Source of the DNA: Foliamicus sp963666765
Lineage (GTDB): Bacteria; Pseudomonadota; Gammaproteobacteria; Steroidobacterales; Foliamicaceae
DNA: 64,000 nt
Direction: 5' to 3'
Assembly (NCBI GenBank): GCA_963666765.1
Contig: OY762933.1
Span: forward strand, 186,001-250,000
Both the position numbers and the translations under genes were made by a program. A model generated the notes under the pieces. That model was not told the origin of the DNA, did not search any database, and was given only the letters and a program-made list of their open reading frames with translations. This document shows, one piece after another, positions 1-7,902 of this stretch (its first letter is position 1; each line of letters starts with the position of its first letter).

Positions 1-1
1 C

Positions 2-997
2 GCTGCGCTGCGCTCGGTCCTGACCGTCAGTCCCGCCGAGGGCGTGCTGTTCGATTGCGCTTTTCCCATGTTCTTCGGCAACTCCGCGGCCTTTGCGCGG
101 CTTGGCGACCTGCATGAGCTCGGTCTGCGTTCTCTGGGCGACGTCAAGCCCCCGCCGGGAGCCCTGCGCCTGCTGCGCGCCATGGACAGCGCATCCAACC
201 TGATTGCCGCGCCCGGCGCCCAGCGGGCCATTGCGGGCGCCGGCTATTCGCCGCAGGAACGGCTCGCCTCCAGGGACTTCGCCCAGATGACGCCGGAGGA
301 ACAGGACCAGGCGCGCGAACTGCTGCGGCGCGGCGTGCTCTGTCCCAGGCGCAAGGGAAGGCGATACAAGGCCGCCGCGCATGGAGCGCGGATCGACCTG
401 CAGGCCACTTTGCGGGCGGGCCTCGCGTCCGGCGGCGAGCTGGCGCAACTGAAGCGCAAGACGCGCCGTGACGAACCCATGTCGCTGGTGCTGCTGTTCG
501 ACGTTTCAGGCTCCATGACCACCTATGCACGCATGGCCATCCATTTCGCCCACGCGCTGTGCAGCGCCCGCCGCAACGTCGAAGTGTTCGTTTTTGCAAC
601 CCGCCTGACCCGGGTGACCCGCGAACTGCGCGGGCGGGATGGGGACGTGGCGACCGCCGCGGCGCTCGCGGCCGCCCCGGACTGGGAAGGGGGCACGCGC
701 ATCGCGTCCGCCATTGGCCAGTTCAACCGGCAATGGTCGCGGCGGGTGCTGGCCCGGCCCGGCATGGTGCTGCTGTTCAGCGATGGCCTGGAGCGGGCCT
801 ACGTCGAAGAACTGCGTTTCGAGGCGGCGCGCCTGCGGCGATCCTGCAAGCGCCTGGTATGGCTGAATCCGCTGCTGGGCTATAAGGGTTTCCAGCCGCG
901 GGCCCGCGGCGTGCTTGCGCTGCTGCCCGCCGTGCACGAGCATCGCGCGGCCCATAACGTCGAAAGCCTGCTGGGGCTTGCCGACGCGTTAGAGTAG
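2..997 (+). CDS. VWA-domain protein, CoxE-like (5' truncated by window edge)
   Basis: CoxE-family von Willebrand factor A protein, usually the partner of a MoxR-type AAA ATPase in metallo-enzyme maturation or chaperone systems. The frame is open to the first base of the window, so the gene begins upstream; the GTG at 44 is only the first in-window start. A MIDAS motif DVSGSM lies near 497-517, followed by a GGT segment near 694 and LFSDG near 775, which supply the remaining metal-coordinating positions. No MoxR gene is visible because upstream sequence is missing. Its last ~200 bp recur at 6775-6976, where they are fused to cupin sequence. Family assignment is solid; the target complex is unknown. 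Confidence 0.85.
   Translation, partial: AALRSVLTVSPAEGVLFDCAFPMFFGNSAAFARLGDLHELGLRSLGDVKPPPGALRLLRAMDSASNLIAAPGAQRAIAGAGYSPQERLASRDFAQMTPEEQDQARELLRRGVLCPRRKGRRYKAAAHGARIDLQATLRAGLASGGELAQLKRKTRRDEPMSLVLLFDVSGSMTTYARMAIHFAHALCSARRNVEVFVFATRLTRVTRELRGRDGDVATAAALAAAPDWEGGTRIASAIGQFNRQWSRRVLARPGMVLLFSDGLERAYVEELRFEAARLRRSCKRLVWLNPLLGYKGFQPRARGVLALLPAVHEHRAAHNVESLLGLADALE
791..992 (+). repeat. Direct repeat, left copy (3' end of VWA gene)
   Basis: This 3'-terminal part of the VWA gene reappears in the same orientation at 6775-6976 with only scattered substitutions by eye. The two copies bracket the ATPase/HTH trio and the HigBA-like module. The repeat starts exactly at GAGCGGGCCTA (791-801), an 11-mer also present in the cupin gene at 8116-8126, which identifies it as the endpoint of a microhomology-mediated tandem duplication. 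Confidence 0.8.
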
Positions 998-1092
998 GCC
1001 GCTACACTTGCGCTGTAGAGTGGAGAACCATCAAGATCAGCACATTTCCATTGCCATAGTCACCGGAATGCCCCACAAGCTGGAATTTCCTG

Positions 1093-2742
1093 CTATTGAT
1101 ATAAGAATGCCGCGGCACTGGAAACTCGGTTCAGTGTGGAGCGCACCTCGTATAGCAAATCGTCTGCTGGAATATCAGGGTCTTGACCGGCCATCTCGTA
1201 TCCCAGTGCCATTGAATATTCCGAGAAGGCAATTTCATACGACAAACGTCGAAACGCCAGATCCTCCGGACCACCCGTCTTGAGTGCTTTAGCTACGACT
1301 GGATGATCAAGATTAATAATGATCCGCAATGCTGCATCGTCATATACAGATCGTGCTTCGTCAGAACCCAGGTTTTCGTAGCCAACGCTGAAGCCGCCTT
1401 TTGGTTTCCGGCGTTTTCCTGATCCTCCCGATGGTGATACGCTATCGACACCCGCCGGATTTGGTAAGCCGCTTGCTTGCAATTGAGGATTGGGGCGGTT
1501 TTGTGGTTTCCTCGACTCGGTGACGGTTGTCATTTCAGGCTTGTCCACATCGCCCGGAGTGTCAATTCCTTGGATCCAAGATGAATGGTCCTCCCCAGCT
1601 GATTGTCCAGAGCCAAACAGGGAGGTTGCCGAACCCGCTTTTGATGTGGCTGAGCGAATTTCCGCTAACCGATCTTGCACTCGCCGAAAGTCATCGTTCA
1701 GGACATCAGAGATCTTATTTGCTTCCGCCGCCAACCTACGTGCCTGTTCTGATCGCTGTTCATTCCTATAGTCCTCAGCTAATTGTTTTCGAACCCTCTC
1801 CAGGTTTGCACCGAGAAAGCCGACCAAGACACGAACAACCGGGTGCTCTGGGTTTAGTTGTAAGGAGCGGGAATCGTCATAGGGCTCAATCCGAGATTCG
1901 AAAGTCTCTATTGCCGGCACGTCAATTTCGCCAAACAAATAGGAGCCGTGATCCTTCCGCGTTATTCCACAATCTTCGATTCCCACTAAATTCCCGACGC
2001 CTGCCGAGATGCGGATTCCCCGATCGAATTCTTCCAGAGGTATTTTCGAAACCTTGACAATTAGTTCAACATCGCCAATGACTTTGCTCTGCTGATCTGA
2101 TGGTCGAAACGAATGAGTTGCCGCCGTGTCTGGTTCTTTGTAGTCGCAGACATGGTCGTTGACAGCCACAAAAGGCGCTGAACTCCGAAACACCTGAAGG
2201 TGCCGTTCAATGTAATCTACTATCGCTGGCATCGGAATCTTGTTTACAAAGATGTCCGAAATCGTGACTAACGTACCGTTGGGAAGTGTCGTTGGCTCGC
2301 CAGAAACAATATGCGTAACAGGAATGTCTCCCCCATCCGAAGCTTCGATATCCTCGCGCGTGAGTGCCGTGACGTTGCGTAATCCGTCTCGGCGGGTCTC
2401 GATTTTGAGGCAGTTACCAATTCCGAATGCGGCAGATTTTCCCGTGCCGAATTTTCCTCTGCCAGGTCGTCCTCTGGCTCGCTCGATATTCTCCGCATGC
2501 ATGGTGAAAAAATGCTCCAGCCCCTTTTGGTCCATGCCGCGGCCGTTATCGTCTATTTGGATGACCTTCTTTCGCGGAAAGAGCGTCACCTGCACGCGCG
2601 GCGATACGCCACGATCGAGGTATTGCAAACTGTTAACTACGTATTCCCAAATGACGGCGGGCACATTCTTGAAAGCCGCCGCGGACGAGAGTAAATCGCG
2701 TCCGACATGTGACGTTAAAGCTAGCGGACTATTGGTATTCAT
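1093..2742 (-). CDS. GHKL (HATPase_c) ATP-binding protein, MORC/HSP90-like
   Basis: ATPase of the gyrase/HSP90/histidine-kinase/MutL fold. The N-terminal third shows the whole Bergerat nucleotide site: N-box with E33 and N37, G1 box DDNGRGM (64-70) and a glycine-rich lid GKFGTGKSAAFG (96-107). No histidine-kinase dimerisation motif or transmembrane segment is seen. The C-terminal half (after about residue 330) is charged and low in complexity and ends in a short conserved-looking tail. It starts 2 nt after the stop of the 202-residue gene, so the two are co-transcribed and probably work together. Base composition is clearly less GC-rich than the flanks, suggesting transfer. Stand-alone GHKL ATPases of this kind occur in several defence loci; a defensive role here is inference. 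Confidence 0.75.
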   Translation of the reverse strand: MNTNSPLALTSHVGRDLLSSAAAFKNVPAVIWEYVVNSLQYLDRGVSPRVQVTLFPRKKVIQIDDNGRGMDQKGLEHFFTMHAENIERARGRPGRGKFGTGKSAAFGIGNCLKIETRRDGLRNVTALTREDIEASDGGDIPVTHIVSGEPTTLPNGTLVTISDIFVNKIPMPAIVDYIERHLQVFRSSAPFVAVNDHVCDYKEPDTAATHSFRPSDQQSKVIGDVELIVKVSKIPLEEFDRGIRISAGVGNLVGIEDCGITRKDHGSYLFGEIDVPAIETFESRIEPYDDSRSLQLNPEHPVVRVLVGFLGANLERVRKQLAEDYRNEQRSEQARRLAAEANKISDVLNDDFRRVQDRLAEIRSATSKAGSATSLFGSGQSAGEDHSSWIQGIDTPGDVDKPEMTTVTESRKPQNRPNPQLQASGLPNPAGVDSVSPSGGSGKRRKPKGGFSVGYENLGSDEARSVYDDAALRIIINLDHPVVAKALKTGGPEDLAFRRLSYEIAFSEYSMALGYEMAGQDPDIPADDLLYEVRSTLNRVSSAAAFLYQ

Positions 2743-2744
2743 TG

Positions 2745-3353
2745 CTATTCACCTTTACTCACTAACTGCGACATGTCTGTTAGGAAACTCGAAATCTCAG
2801 GGTCATTGCTAAATAAATTCAACAATCGATCGATTTTTAGACTCAGCATATCGGGCTTCGTATAACTATCAATCCTAAATATTTCTTTGGCCTGAGTAGC
2901 CTTAACGGATTGCGGATTCTCCTGCCATTGTCGCCATGCTGCGGACGACTGCAGTCTCTTGGATTCTCGATCGGTCCGTACCGTATCGACTGAACCAGCA
3001 CGACGAGATTCATTGGATCCCAACGAAAAATCACATTCAAGTAGATTGAGGTTGGCCTCAATCCACTTGTTGCCTGTGGCTGTAAGCGCCCAGCCTTTCC
3101 GCCCTGATCCTCTCAATAGTGTTCCCTTGTCGGGCTTCTTTGCATTCGACAAGCAAACCCGGACTAACTCAAGATTTATCTGTTTCGGGTACTTGCGCCA
3201 GCCGAATCGACGTGGTGCAAGTTCGAAAGCCTTGATGGCAACATCTTCCGTGTCAATGAATCTCTGAGCGCCACCTAGCTGGTAGACTGCTAGTGTGACT
3301 ATTTCTGATTGTCCAATCTCTTTTGTCAAGTGTTTATTTGAATATTTTGACAT
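2745..3353 (-). CDS. Hypothetical protein with winged-helix-like N-terminus
   Basis: Not recognised as a named family. The first ~100 of 202 residues look like a winged helix: a helical segment ending IDTEDVAIKAFELAP, an RFGWRKYPKQI stretch, then a wing-like LLRGSGRKGWALTATG. Similar F-W-YP-Q patterns occur in DNA-binding or restriction-associated accessory proteins (family memory, not checked). The C-terminal part is helical and charged. ATG at 3353 is chosen because it leaves a 50-bp divergent gap to the next gene. It is first gene of the pair with the GHKL ATPase (2-nt spacing), so it may recognise DNA or recruit the ATPase. Composition is AT-richer than the surroundings. Confidence 0.55.
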   Translation of the reverse strand: MSKYSNKHLTKEIGQSEIVTLAVYQLGGAQRFIDTEDVAIKAFELAPRRFGWRKYPKQINLELVRVCLSNAKKPDKGTLLRGSGRKGWALTATGNKWIEANLNLLECDFSLGSNESRRAGSVDTVRTDRESKRLQSSAAWRQWQENPQSVKATQAKEIFRIDSYTKPDMLSLKIDRLLNLFSNDPEISSFLTDMSQLVSKGE

Positions 3354-3403
3354 GGCAATATACTATAGCATCTACTTCAAGTATGTTTCTTGGGATGTAA
3401 ACA

Positions 3404-5674
3404 TTGACAAATGGTCGGGCCTGGGGCTTACCAAGCGTCCAGCTACTTCCCGCATCTCTAGGAAAACTGTGGGCTGGCGAAGAGCTGCCGTCTTGGGTAG
3501 TTACGCTAGGGCAACTACCGTCGGGTGCAAGAATAGAGGACCTATGTAGACCACTACCCCTTGAACTTGAAGCAAATCACTTTGGTCGTTTGGTGAGGTT
3601 TGTTCTTAATCTCGTGCGAGGGCGAATCGGATCGATTGACTCAATCCAAACCGTTGAAACTGATTTTTTCGCAGGACTTCGACCGGAAAAAGTACCGTGG
3701 TCCCGAAGAACTGAGAGATGCTTGCGACAAGCAGGCCTGATGGAACGGCCATCTGACCTATGTCGGCTCACCTTTGGTGACTTACTACGGATTCCAGGTA
3801 TCGGAATTCGTTCCGCACTTGAATTTGCGGTCATGCTCGAGATTTATTCTCGACGCGCATCTGAAAGAACTGGAGTCGATACTATTGAGATGATTGATGA
3901 GAAAGAACGGAGACGGGAACTTCTAGTGCAAGAAGCGAGTGATCTTGATCAGCCGAAGACATATGTCTTGACTCAAGATTCCGATCAGCAGGTCTTGACT
4001 CTAGACGGGGCGCCAAAAGAGCAACAAGAGGACATATTAATTGACGCGGCTATTCAGCCATGGGCAGATCAGATTAGCGGTAGTGATCGGCGTTTTTCGG
4101 ATCTTCTTGGTTCTAGTTCTGTCGTATTGATTGAGCGCATCGAAGACGCGTTGGATCGAGATAATGCTGCCGAAGCCGATGCTCTTGCCCGTATTCTCGG
4201 CCCGTTAAAGGAAAGAATTGAGAGGATCGAATCTCTATCCTTGGAAGACGCGTTGCTGGAACTCTTCAATGCGGCCACTGGAGACTCGCGCGACCGAAAT
4301 CGTGAATTGATTCGGCGGTTTGGATGGAATGGTGAGCCACCAGAAACGCTCCAGCAAGTTGGTGATCGCCTACGCGTAACGCGTGAGAGAGTCCGTCAAA
4401 TTCAATCCCGAATCGTTCGCAATCTACCAACGCATTCCGTGTTTCTGCCCCAGCTGCAAAGCGCGGTTGATGTCTTGGAAGAAGTTAGCCCGATAGCAAT
4501 TGAAGATGCCGCCAAGTTGCTCCAGGAACGAGGAATCAGTCGGCGTCCTTTCCACCCGAAGAGCGTCATAGTTGCAGCTAGCGATTGCAACATTGTGACG
4601 CCCTTAAGAATCCAATCGATCCGCAGAAAGAAGATTGTCACAGCCAAAACTGGCGATAGAGTGGTAAGACGCTTGGCCTCTATAGCACGTGCGCAGAGCG
4701 GAGCAAGTGGCGCAACTGATGTGCTTGGAGTTTTGGACCAAGCCATGAAAGAAGAACTGATCTTTGAAGAAGAGCGCGCCGCCCGGTTGATTCGCAGCCT
4801 TCCGGACCTCCAATGGCTTACAAACGATTGGTTTTGTGTCCGTTCAGTCCCAATTGAGCGAAATCGTCTTCGCAATGTTGCCCGGAAGATGCTCAGCGTA
4901 ACCTCACCAATCCATGCGGGAAAAATCCGAGCAGGTATGCGAAGAACTGTGACTTGGCGAAACGCAACTTGGAGCCAACACCGTTGGCCTATGCGTGCGC
5001 CACCCGAAGTTGTTGTTCGACAATTTCTTAAGAATCATCCGGAGTTTACGGTTGAAACTGAAGGCTTGGTCTATCCTGCAGAAGAATTGGACTACCGGAA
5101 TGAGCTTGGCGCTGCAGAATGCCACATGGTTGATGCTATTCGTTCTACGCCTGCCGGAGTATTGGATCGACAATCAATTCGAGATAGTTGCATAAGAAAG
5201 GGGGTCAATCCGCATACGCTAGAAGTGAGTTTGACCTACAGCCCGGTAATAGAACATCTTGGCGTTAACCTTTGGGCGATTGCAGGGGCGAACGTTGATC
5301 CCGCCGCCGTCGAAGCCGTTAGGAAAGCGAACGCTTTGCGGCCGAGGGAGAAACGCATAAGCGATTTCGGTTGGACCGATAAAGGAGAAATATGGATTTC
5401 TGTAATTATCCCCTCCTACCATACGTCATCATTTGTCTTCGGCGTGCCAGGCGGAGTCAAGAAGTTCCTAGTTGGCCAACGGTTTAGAGCAAGGGATGAC
5501 TTGGGGAGAGCGTATGGAGATGTTGTCGTGAACCCTGAAGGTACTGCCTATGGGGCAGGCCCCCTGCTTCTTCGAAAGGGTGCTGACTCGGGAGATATAG
5601 CCCTGTTCAGATTTGATCTGTCAGGAAATATTGTCACCATTAGCGTTGGTGGTGATGAATTATCAGAGGGTTGA
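3404..5674 (+). CDS. Large HTH protein: alpha-CTD-like HhH plus sigma-70 region-4-like domain
   Basis: A 756-residue protein that looks assembled from transcription-machinery DNA-binding modules. Residues about 100-145 resemble the RNA polymerase alpha C-terminal helix-hairpin-helix domain (LTFGDLLRIPGIG). Residues about 288-340 resemble sigma-70 region 4 (LQQVGDRLRVTRERVRQIQ). Further possible winged-helix segments follow near 570-640, ending in a V/W-rich SPVIEHLGVNLWAI motif. No sigma region 2 or catalytic site is visible. The likely start is TTG 3404, which sits in a 50-bp gap divergent from the ATPase operon. It is probably a DNA- or polymerase-associated sensor or regulator of the same module. 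Low GC sets it apart from neighbours. Function unknown. Confidence 0.65.
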   Translation: MTNGRAWGLPSVQLLPASLGKLWAGEELPSWVVTLGQLPSGARIEDLCRPLPLELEANHFGRLVRFVLNLVRGRIGSIDSIQTVETDFFAGLRPEKVPWSRRTERCLRQAGLMERPSDLCRLTFGDLLRIPGIGIRSALEFAVMLEIYSRRASERTGVDTIEMIDEKERRRELLVQEASDLDQPKTYVLTQDSDQQVLTLDGAPKEQQEDILIDAAIQPWADQISGSDRRFSDLLGSSSVVLIERIEDALDRDNAAEADALARILGPLKERIERIESLSLEDALLELFNAATGDSRDRNRELIRRFGWNGEPPETLQQVGDRLRVTRERVRQIQSRIVRNLPTHSVFLPQLQSAVDVLEEVSPIAIEDAAKLLQERGISRRPFHPKSVIVAASDCNIVTPLRIQSIRRKKIVTAKTGDRVVRRLASIARAQSGASGATDVLGVLDQAMKEELIFEEERAARLIRSLPDLQWLTNDWFCVRSVPIERNRLRNVARKMLSVTSPIHAGKIRAGMRRTVTWRNATWSQHRWPMRAPPEVVVRQFLKNHPEFTVETEGLVYPAEELDYRNELGAAECHMVDAIRSTPAGVLDRQSIRDSCIRKGVNPHTLEVSLTYSPVIEHLGVNLWAIAGANVDPAAVEAVRKANALRPREKRISDFGWTDKGEIWISVIIPSYHTSSFVFGVPGGVKKFLVGQRFRARDDLGRAYGDVVVNPEGTAYGAGPLLLRKGADSGDIALFRFDLSGNIVTISVGGDELSEG

Positions 5675-5846
5675 TAAGGAAGGAGTTAAGGACATCATTC
5701 CTTTCGAGGAGAAAAACCCAATGCTCCACCGTGCCGCTAAGCGTCGCTCGCTATCCGCCCAACTGCTTGCCGCTGATCCGGTTTGGCCGTACCCGTTTCG
5801 CAATCCCCCAAAACAAGAAGAGCTCGAAAATACGACCGGACATTTA
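5675..5846. other. Gap without a supported gene
   Basis: An ATG at 5721 with a plausible GAGGAG upstream opens a frame that runs on into higB in another phase. The predicted peptide has no recognisable domain, so I do not call it. I see no clear terminator after the preceding gene. Composition shifts from AT-rich to GC-rich across this stretch, which probably marks the right edge of the imported trio. Confidence 0.4.
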
Positions 5847-5878
5847 TGTGCTCTAAAATCGGACAAGTTTTGTGCTCT
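5847..5878 (+). promoter_or_regulatory. Pair of TGTGCTCT direct repeats upstream of the HigBA-like promoter
   Basis: TGTGCTCT occurs at 5847-5854 and again at 5871-5878, 24 bp apart, so both lie on the same face of the helix. They sit about 25-55 bp upstream of the putative -35 box. Type II toxin-antitoxin operons are usually autoregulated by the antitoxin, so these may be binding sites, but that is inference. Confidence 0.35.
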
Positions 5879-5903
5879 CTACACGAGCAAGGAAAGGCGA
5901 GCG

Positions 5904-5932
5904 TTGCCGCTATATGGTGGAACCCCTATAAT
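5904..5932 (+). promoter_or_regulatory. Sigma-70 promoter of the HigBA-like operon
   Basis: TTGCCG (5904-5909) and a perfect TATAAT (5927-5932) are separated by 17 bp, the consensus spacing. The start site would fall about 10 nt before the ATG at 5950, giving a very short leader with no obvious Shine-Dalgarno sequence for the toxin. Confidence 0.7.
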
Positions 5933-5949
5933 CCGGAAAGACGGACGCA

Positions 5950-6324
5950 ATGTTGAAACCTCTCGAATGGATTGGGTCAAGCAAAGCGGATCTGAAGCAA
6001 TTTCCCGATTCCGTGCAGGATCGCATGGGCTTCGCGATCTACCAGGCGCAGGCGGGTCTAAGGCACCGCGACACCAAAGTGCTGAAGGGCTTCGGTTCCG
6101 GTGTCCTGGAGATTGTCGTGCGCCACGACGGCAATGCGTACAGGGCGGTTTATGTCGTCCGTTTCGAAGCTGCGGTCTATGTCCTGCACGCCTTCCAGAA
6201 GAAGGCGAAGCGGGGTATCGTCACACCCAGGAAGGAAATCGAGCTGGTCCGGAACAGGCTCGGTGCGGCCAAGAGGCATCACCGCGAAACGCTTGAGGGA
6301 AGACAAGACAATGAACCCATCTGA
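5950..6324 (+). CDS. RelE/HigB-like toxin (Gp49 family)
   Basis: A 124-residue toxin of the phage-derived Gp49-like HigB family, RelE-fold mRNA interferases that cleave translated mRNA at the ribosome. Family-typical segments are visible: a DRMGFAIYQAQAG helix region, KVLKGFGSGVLEIV, the central YRAVYVVRF strand, and YVLHAFQKKAKRGI ending in a basic C-terminal helix. It overlaps the antitoxin gene by 14 nt, with toxin first as in other HigBA operons, and is driven by the consensus promoter just upstream. A cytoplasmic toxin neutralised by the next gene product is expected. The family call is strong; activity is not shown. Confidence 0.85.
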   Translation: MLKPLEWIGSSKADLKQFPDSVQDRMGFAIYQAQAGLRHRDTKVLKGFGSGVLEIVVRHDGNAYRAVYVVRFEAAVYVLHAFQKKAKRGIVTPRKEIELVRNRLGAAKRHHRETLEGRQDNEPI

Positions 6325-6649
6325 TTCGAACGTGGAGGCCAGCAGCGGCAACGTTTTTGCGGACCTGGGGTTCCCCGGGGCCGATGCCCATCTTCTAAAG
6401 GCGGAACTCGTCAGCCGCATCGACGGCCTCGTGCGCCGGCGTGGCATCAGCCAGGCTGCGGCCGCGCGGCTGCTCGGCCTTGCCCAGCCGGACGTCTCGC
6501 GGCTGCTCAGGGGCGACTTCCGCGAGTATTCACTGGAGCGCCTGTTGCGCCTGCTGACTACGCTTGGCTGCGACATCGACATCGTTATCCGCCCGCAGCG
6601 CTCGGCAACGGGCGGCAGGCTGCGCGTGGCCGCTGCCGACACGGGCTAG
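6311..6649 (+). CDS. XRE-family HigA-like antitoxin
   Basis: A 112-residue helix-turn-helix protein of the HTH_37/XRE antitoxin type that pairs with Gp49-like toxins. The HTH is at about residues 44-85 (GISQAAAARLLGLAQPDVSR then LERLLRLLTTLGCDIDI), followed by the family-typical IVIRP strand. It should bind the toxin and its own promoter. The ATG at 6311 gives the classical small overlap with the toxin stop. The last ~24 codons are repeated in a decayed copy at 7821-7895, evidence for a former second copy of this gene. Confidence 0.85.
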   Translation: MNPSDSNVEASSGNVFADLGFPGADAHLLKAELVSRIDGLVRRRGISQAAAARLLGLAQPDVSRLLRGDFREYSLERLLRLLTTLGCDIDIVIRPQRSATGGRLRVAAADTG

Positions 6650-6689
6650 ACGCGCAAGGGTGAGCGAAGCGAAGGCAGGGACGTCTTTC

Positions 6690-6987
6690 AGGAGTCAGGT
6701 TGGACTGCGTGCCGCCCGGAATCGTGCCCCGCGAGCTTGAACTGCCGCATAGGCACTATCACAACTCCGTTACCGAGCGGGCTTACGTCGAAGAACTGCG
6801 TTTTGAGGCGGCGCGCCTGCGGCGATCCTGCAAGCGCCTGGTATGGCTGAATCCGCTGCTGGGCTACAGGGATTTCCAGCCGCGCGCACGCGGCGTGCGC
6901 GTGCTGCTGCCCGCCGTGCACGAGCATCGCGCGGCCCATAACGTCGACAGCCTGCTGGGGCTTGCCGCCGCGCTGGAGGCTTGTTGA
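6690..6987 (+). pseudogene. Chimeric ORF: cupin 5' fragment fused to VWA-gene 3' end
   Basis: From about 6690 to 6785 the sequence matches the cupin gene at about 8031-8126; from 6775 to 6976 it matches the VWA gene at 791-992. The switch falls inside GAGCGGGCTTA, a one-base variant of the GAGCGGGCCTA shared by both parents. The fusion is in frame and open from a TTG at 6700 to TGA at 6987 (95 codons), but it contains neither a complete cupin barrel nor the MIDAS part of the VWA domain. It is best explained as the novel joint of an old tandem duplication rather than a functional gene. Confidence 0.8.
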
Positions 6988-7044
6988 AATGCAGCCTGCT
7001 TTCGTCCGCCTTGAACGCTGCAACACCTGCAACGGAACGGCCAT

Positions 7045-7419
7045 TCAGGTCGTCAGCGTGAGTCCCGAGTTTTCCAGCCGGAGGAAGTCCGCTTCATTGG
7101 CGGTGGCGAGGGCCGCGCCGTAAAACAGGGCCGCGGCCGCGATCATGCAGTCAGGCAGCGAACCGCGGCGGCGACCTGATTCGTTGAACAGGCGGGCCGC
7201 GATTGCGGCCTGCTCCTCTGTAAAATTGTGGCGCTGTCCCACGACTTCCCCGGCGAATTCCAGTTCATCCGGCGTGAGTGGCCCGCATAGCAATTCGGCC
7301 CAGGCAACCGCGCTCATACTCAATGGTTCGCCGGCTTCGACCCACCCACGCAATCTCCGGTCTTCCGGCGACCCGTGGGTAAGAGCCCGGATCAGGAAGC
7401 TGGTGTCCAACTGGATCAT
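7045..7419 (-). CDS. vapC: PIN-domain ribonuclease toxin, VapC-like
   Basis: A 124-residue PIN-domain protein, the usual VapC length; the family are Mg-dependent endoribonucleases, often acting on tRNA or rRNA. Acidic residues in expected places are D5 (start of the first strand), E42 (AWAEL), D90 (LPDCMIAAAA) and D111 (ANEADF). It overlaps the antitoxin gene by 4 nt (ATGA), the normal antitoxin-toxin order. Its ends abut the duplication joint, so this module is the cargo of the second duplicated copy. The family assignment is firm; the RNA target is unknown. Confidence 0.9.
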   Translation of the reverse strand: MIQLDTSFLIRALTHGSPEDRRLRGWVEAGEPLSMSAVAWAELLCGPLTPDELEFAGEVVGQRHNFTEEQAAIAARLFNESGRRRGSLPDCMIAAAALFYGAALATANEADFLRLENSGLTLTT

Positions 7420-7700
7420 TGCGCTTTCGAGAGCACCCGCTTGCCGGTTTCGAGGCGCTCATCGTTTACTTCCTGTTCCCACCCCGAGAGATCAACCCCC
7501 CGCTCCCGCACGGAGGATTGCAGCCGGTCCAGCGCGTGCAAGGGGCCTGTTTTCTCCGGGCGGGTACTGGAAGCTGCAATGCGAATGGCCCTTCGCAGGA
7601 CTTCAGACTTGGAAACCCTCCATCGCTGCGCCAGCGCTTCAAGCGTACGGACTGAGCCCACATCGAGGGTGTAGGTTGACTTGATAGTGGGTATGGCCAT
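7416..7700 (-). CDS. Ribbon-helix-helix antitoxin for the PIN toxin
   Basis: A small ribbon-helix-helix protein of about 94 residues. The N-terminus shows the strand-helix-helix pattern (TYTLDVGSVRTLEALAQRW then SKSEVLRRAIR), which should dimerise and bind operator DNA, while the polar C-terminal tail should bind the PIN toxin. ATG 7700 is preferred over a TTG at 7706. The ATG lies inside one of two TATGGCCATA palindromes, so the protein probably represses its own operon. The assignment rests on domain pattern and position. Confidence 0.8.
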   Translation of the reverse strand: MAIPTIKSTYTLDVGSVRTLEALAQRWRVSKSEVLRRAIRIAASSTRPEKTGPLHALDRLQSSVRERGVDLSGWEQEVNDERLETGKRVLSKAQ

Positions 7701-7720
7701 ACTCAAAGTATATGGCCATA
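7692..7720 (-). promoter_or_regulatory. Twin TATGGCCATA palindromes, likely RHH operator
   Basis: The perfect 10-bp palindrome TATGGCCATA occurs at 7692-7701 and again at 7711-7720, start to start 19 bp (nearly two helical turns). The first covers the antitoxin start codon. Paired short palindromes at this spacing are typical binding sites for tandem ribbon-helix-helix dimers. The assignment to this antitoxin is inference from position. Confidence 0.65.
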
Positions 7721-7820
7721 TATATGCTCGTCAATCTACATTGCCGTATCGGATTGGGGCCGGGCAATTGGGCTACCATTGAGGGTAATGTTTATCAGCA
7801 TGCACATTCTGCCGCATCCA

Positions 7821-7895
7821 GGCGACACCGTCATCCGACCGCGGCGCTCGGCAACGGGCGGCAGGCTGCGCGTTGCCGCCGCGGACACAGGCTGA
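7821..7895 (+). pseudogene. Remnant: C-terminus of a second HigA-like antitoxin
   Basis: Read from 7821 in frame to TGA at 7893-7895, the peptide carries VIRPRRSATGGRLRVAAADT, nearly identical to the end of the antitoxin at 6311-6649. The nucleotide match begins around GCGACA and continues past both stops for about 30 nt. Everything upstream of this tail (HTH and toxin) is gone. It marks the right-hand copy of the old duplication and lies just before the intact cupin gene. Confidence 0.8.
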
Positions 7896-7902
7896 TACCG
7901 CG

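Noticed and set aside
44..46. GTG as the true start of the VWA gene
   Set aside because: The frame is open and family-like upstream to base 2, so the gene is truncated by the window edge.
5721..6296. ORF with GAGGAG upstream, running across the HigB-like gene in another frame
   Set aside because: No domain recognised; overlaps most of a well-supported toxin gene and lacks family-like features.
1093..6649. Prophage or transposon carrying the ATPase trio
   Set aside because: No integrase, transposase, phage gene or tRNA attachment site; the flanking repeat is explained by tandem duplication.
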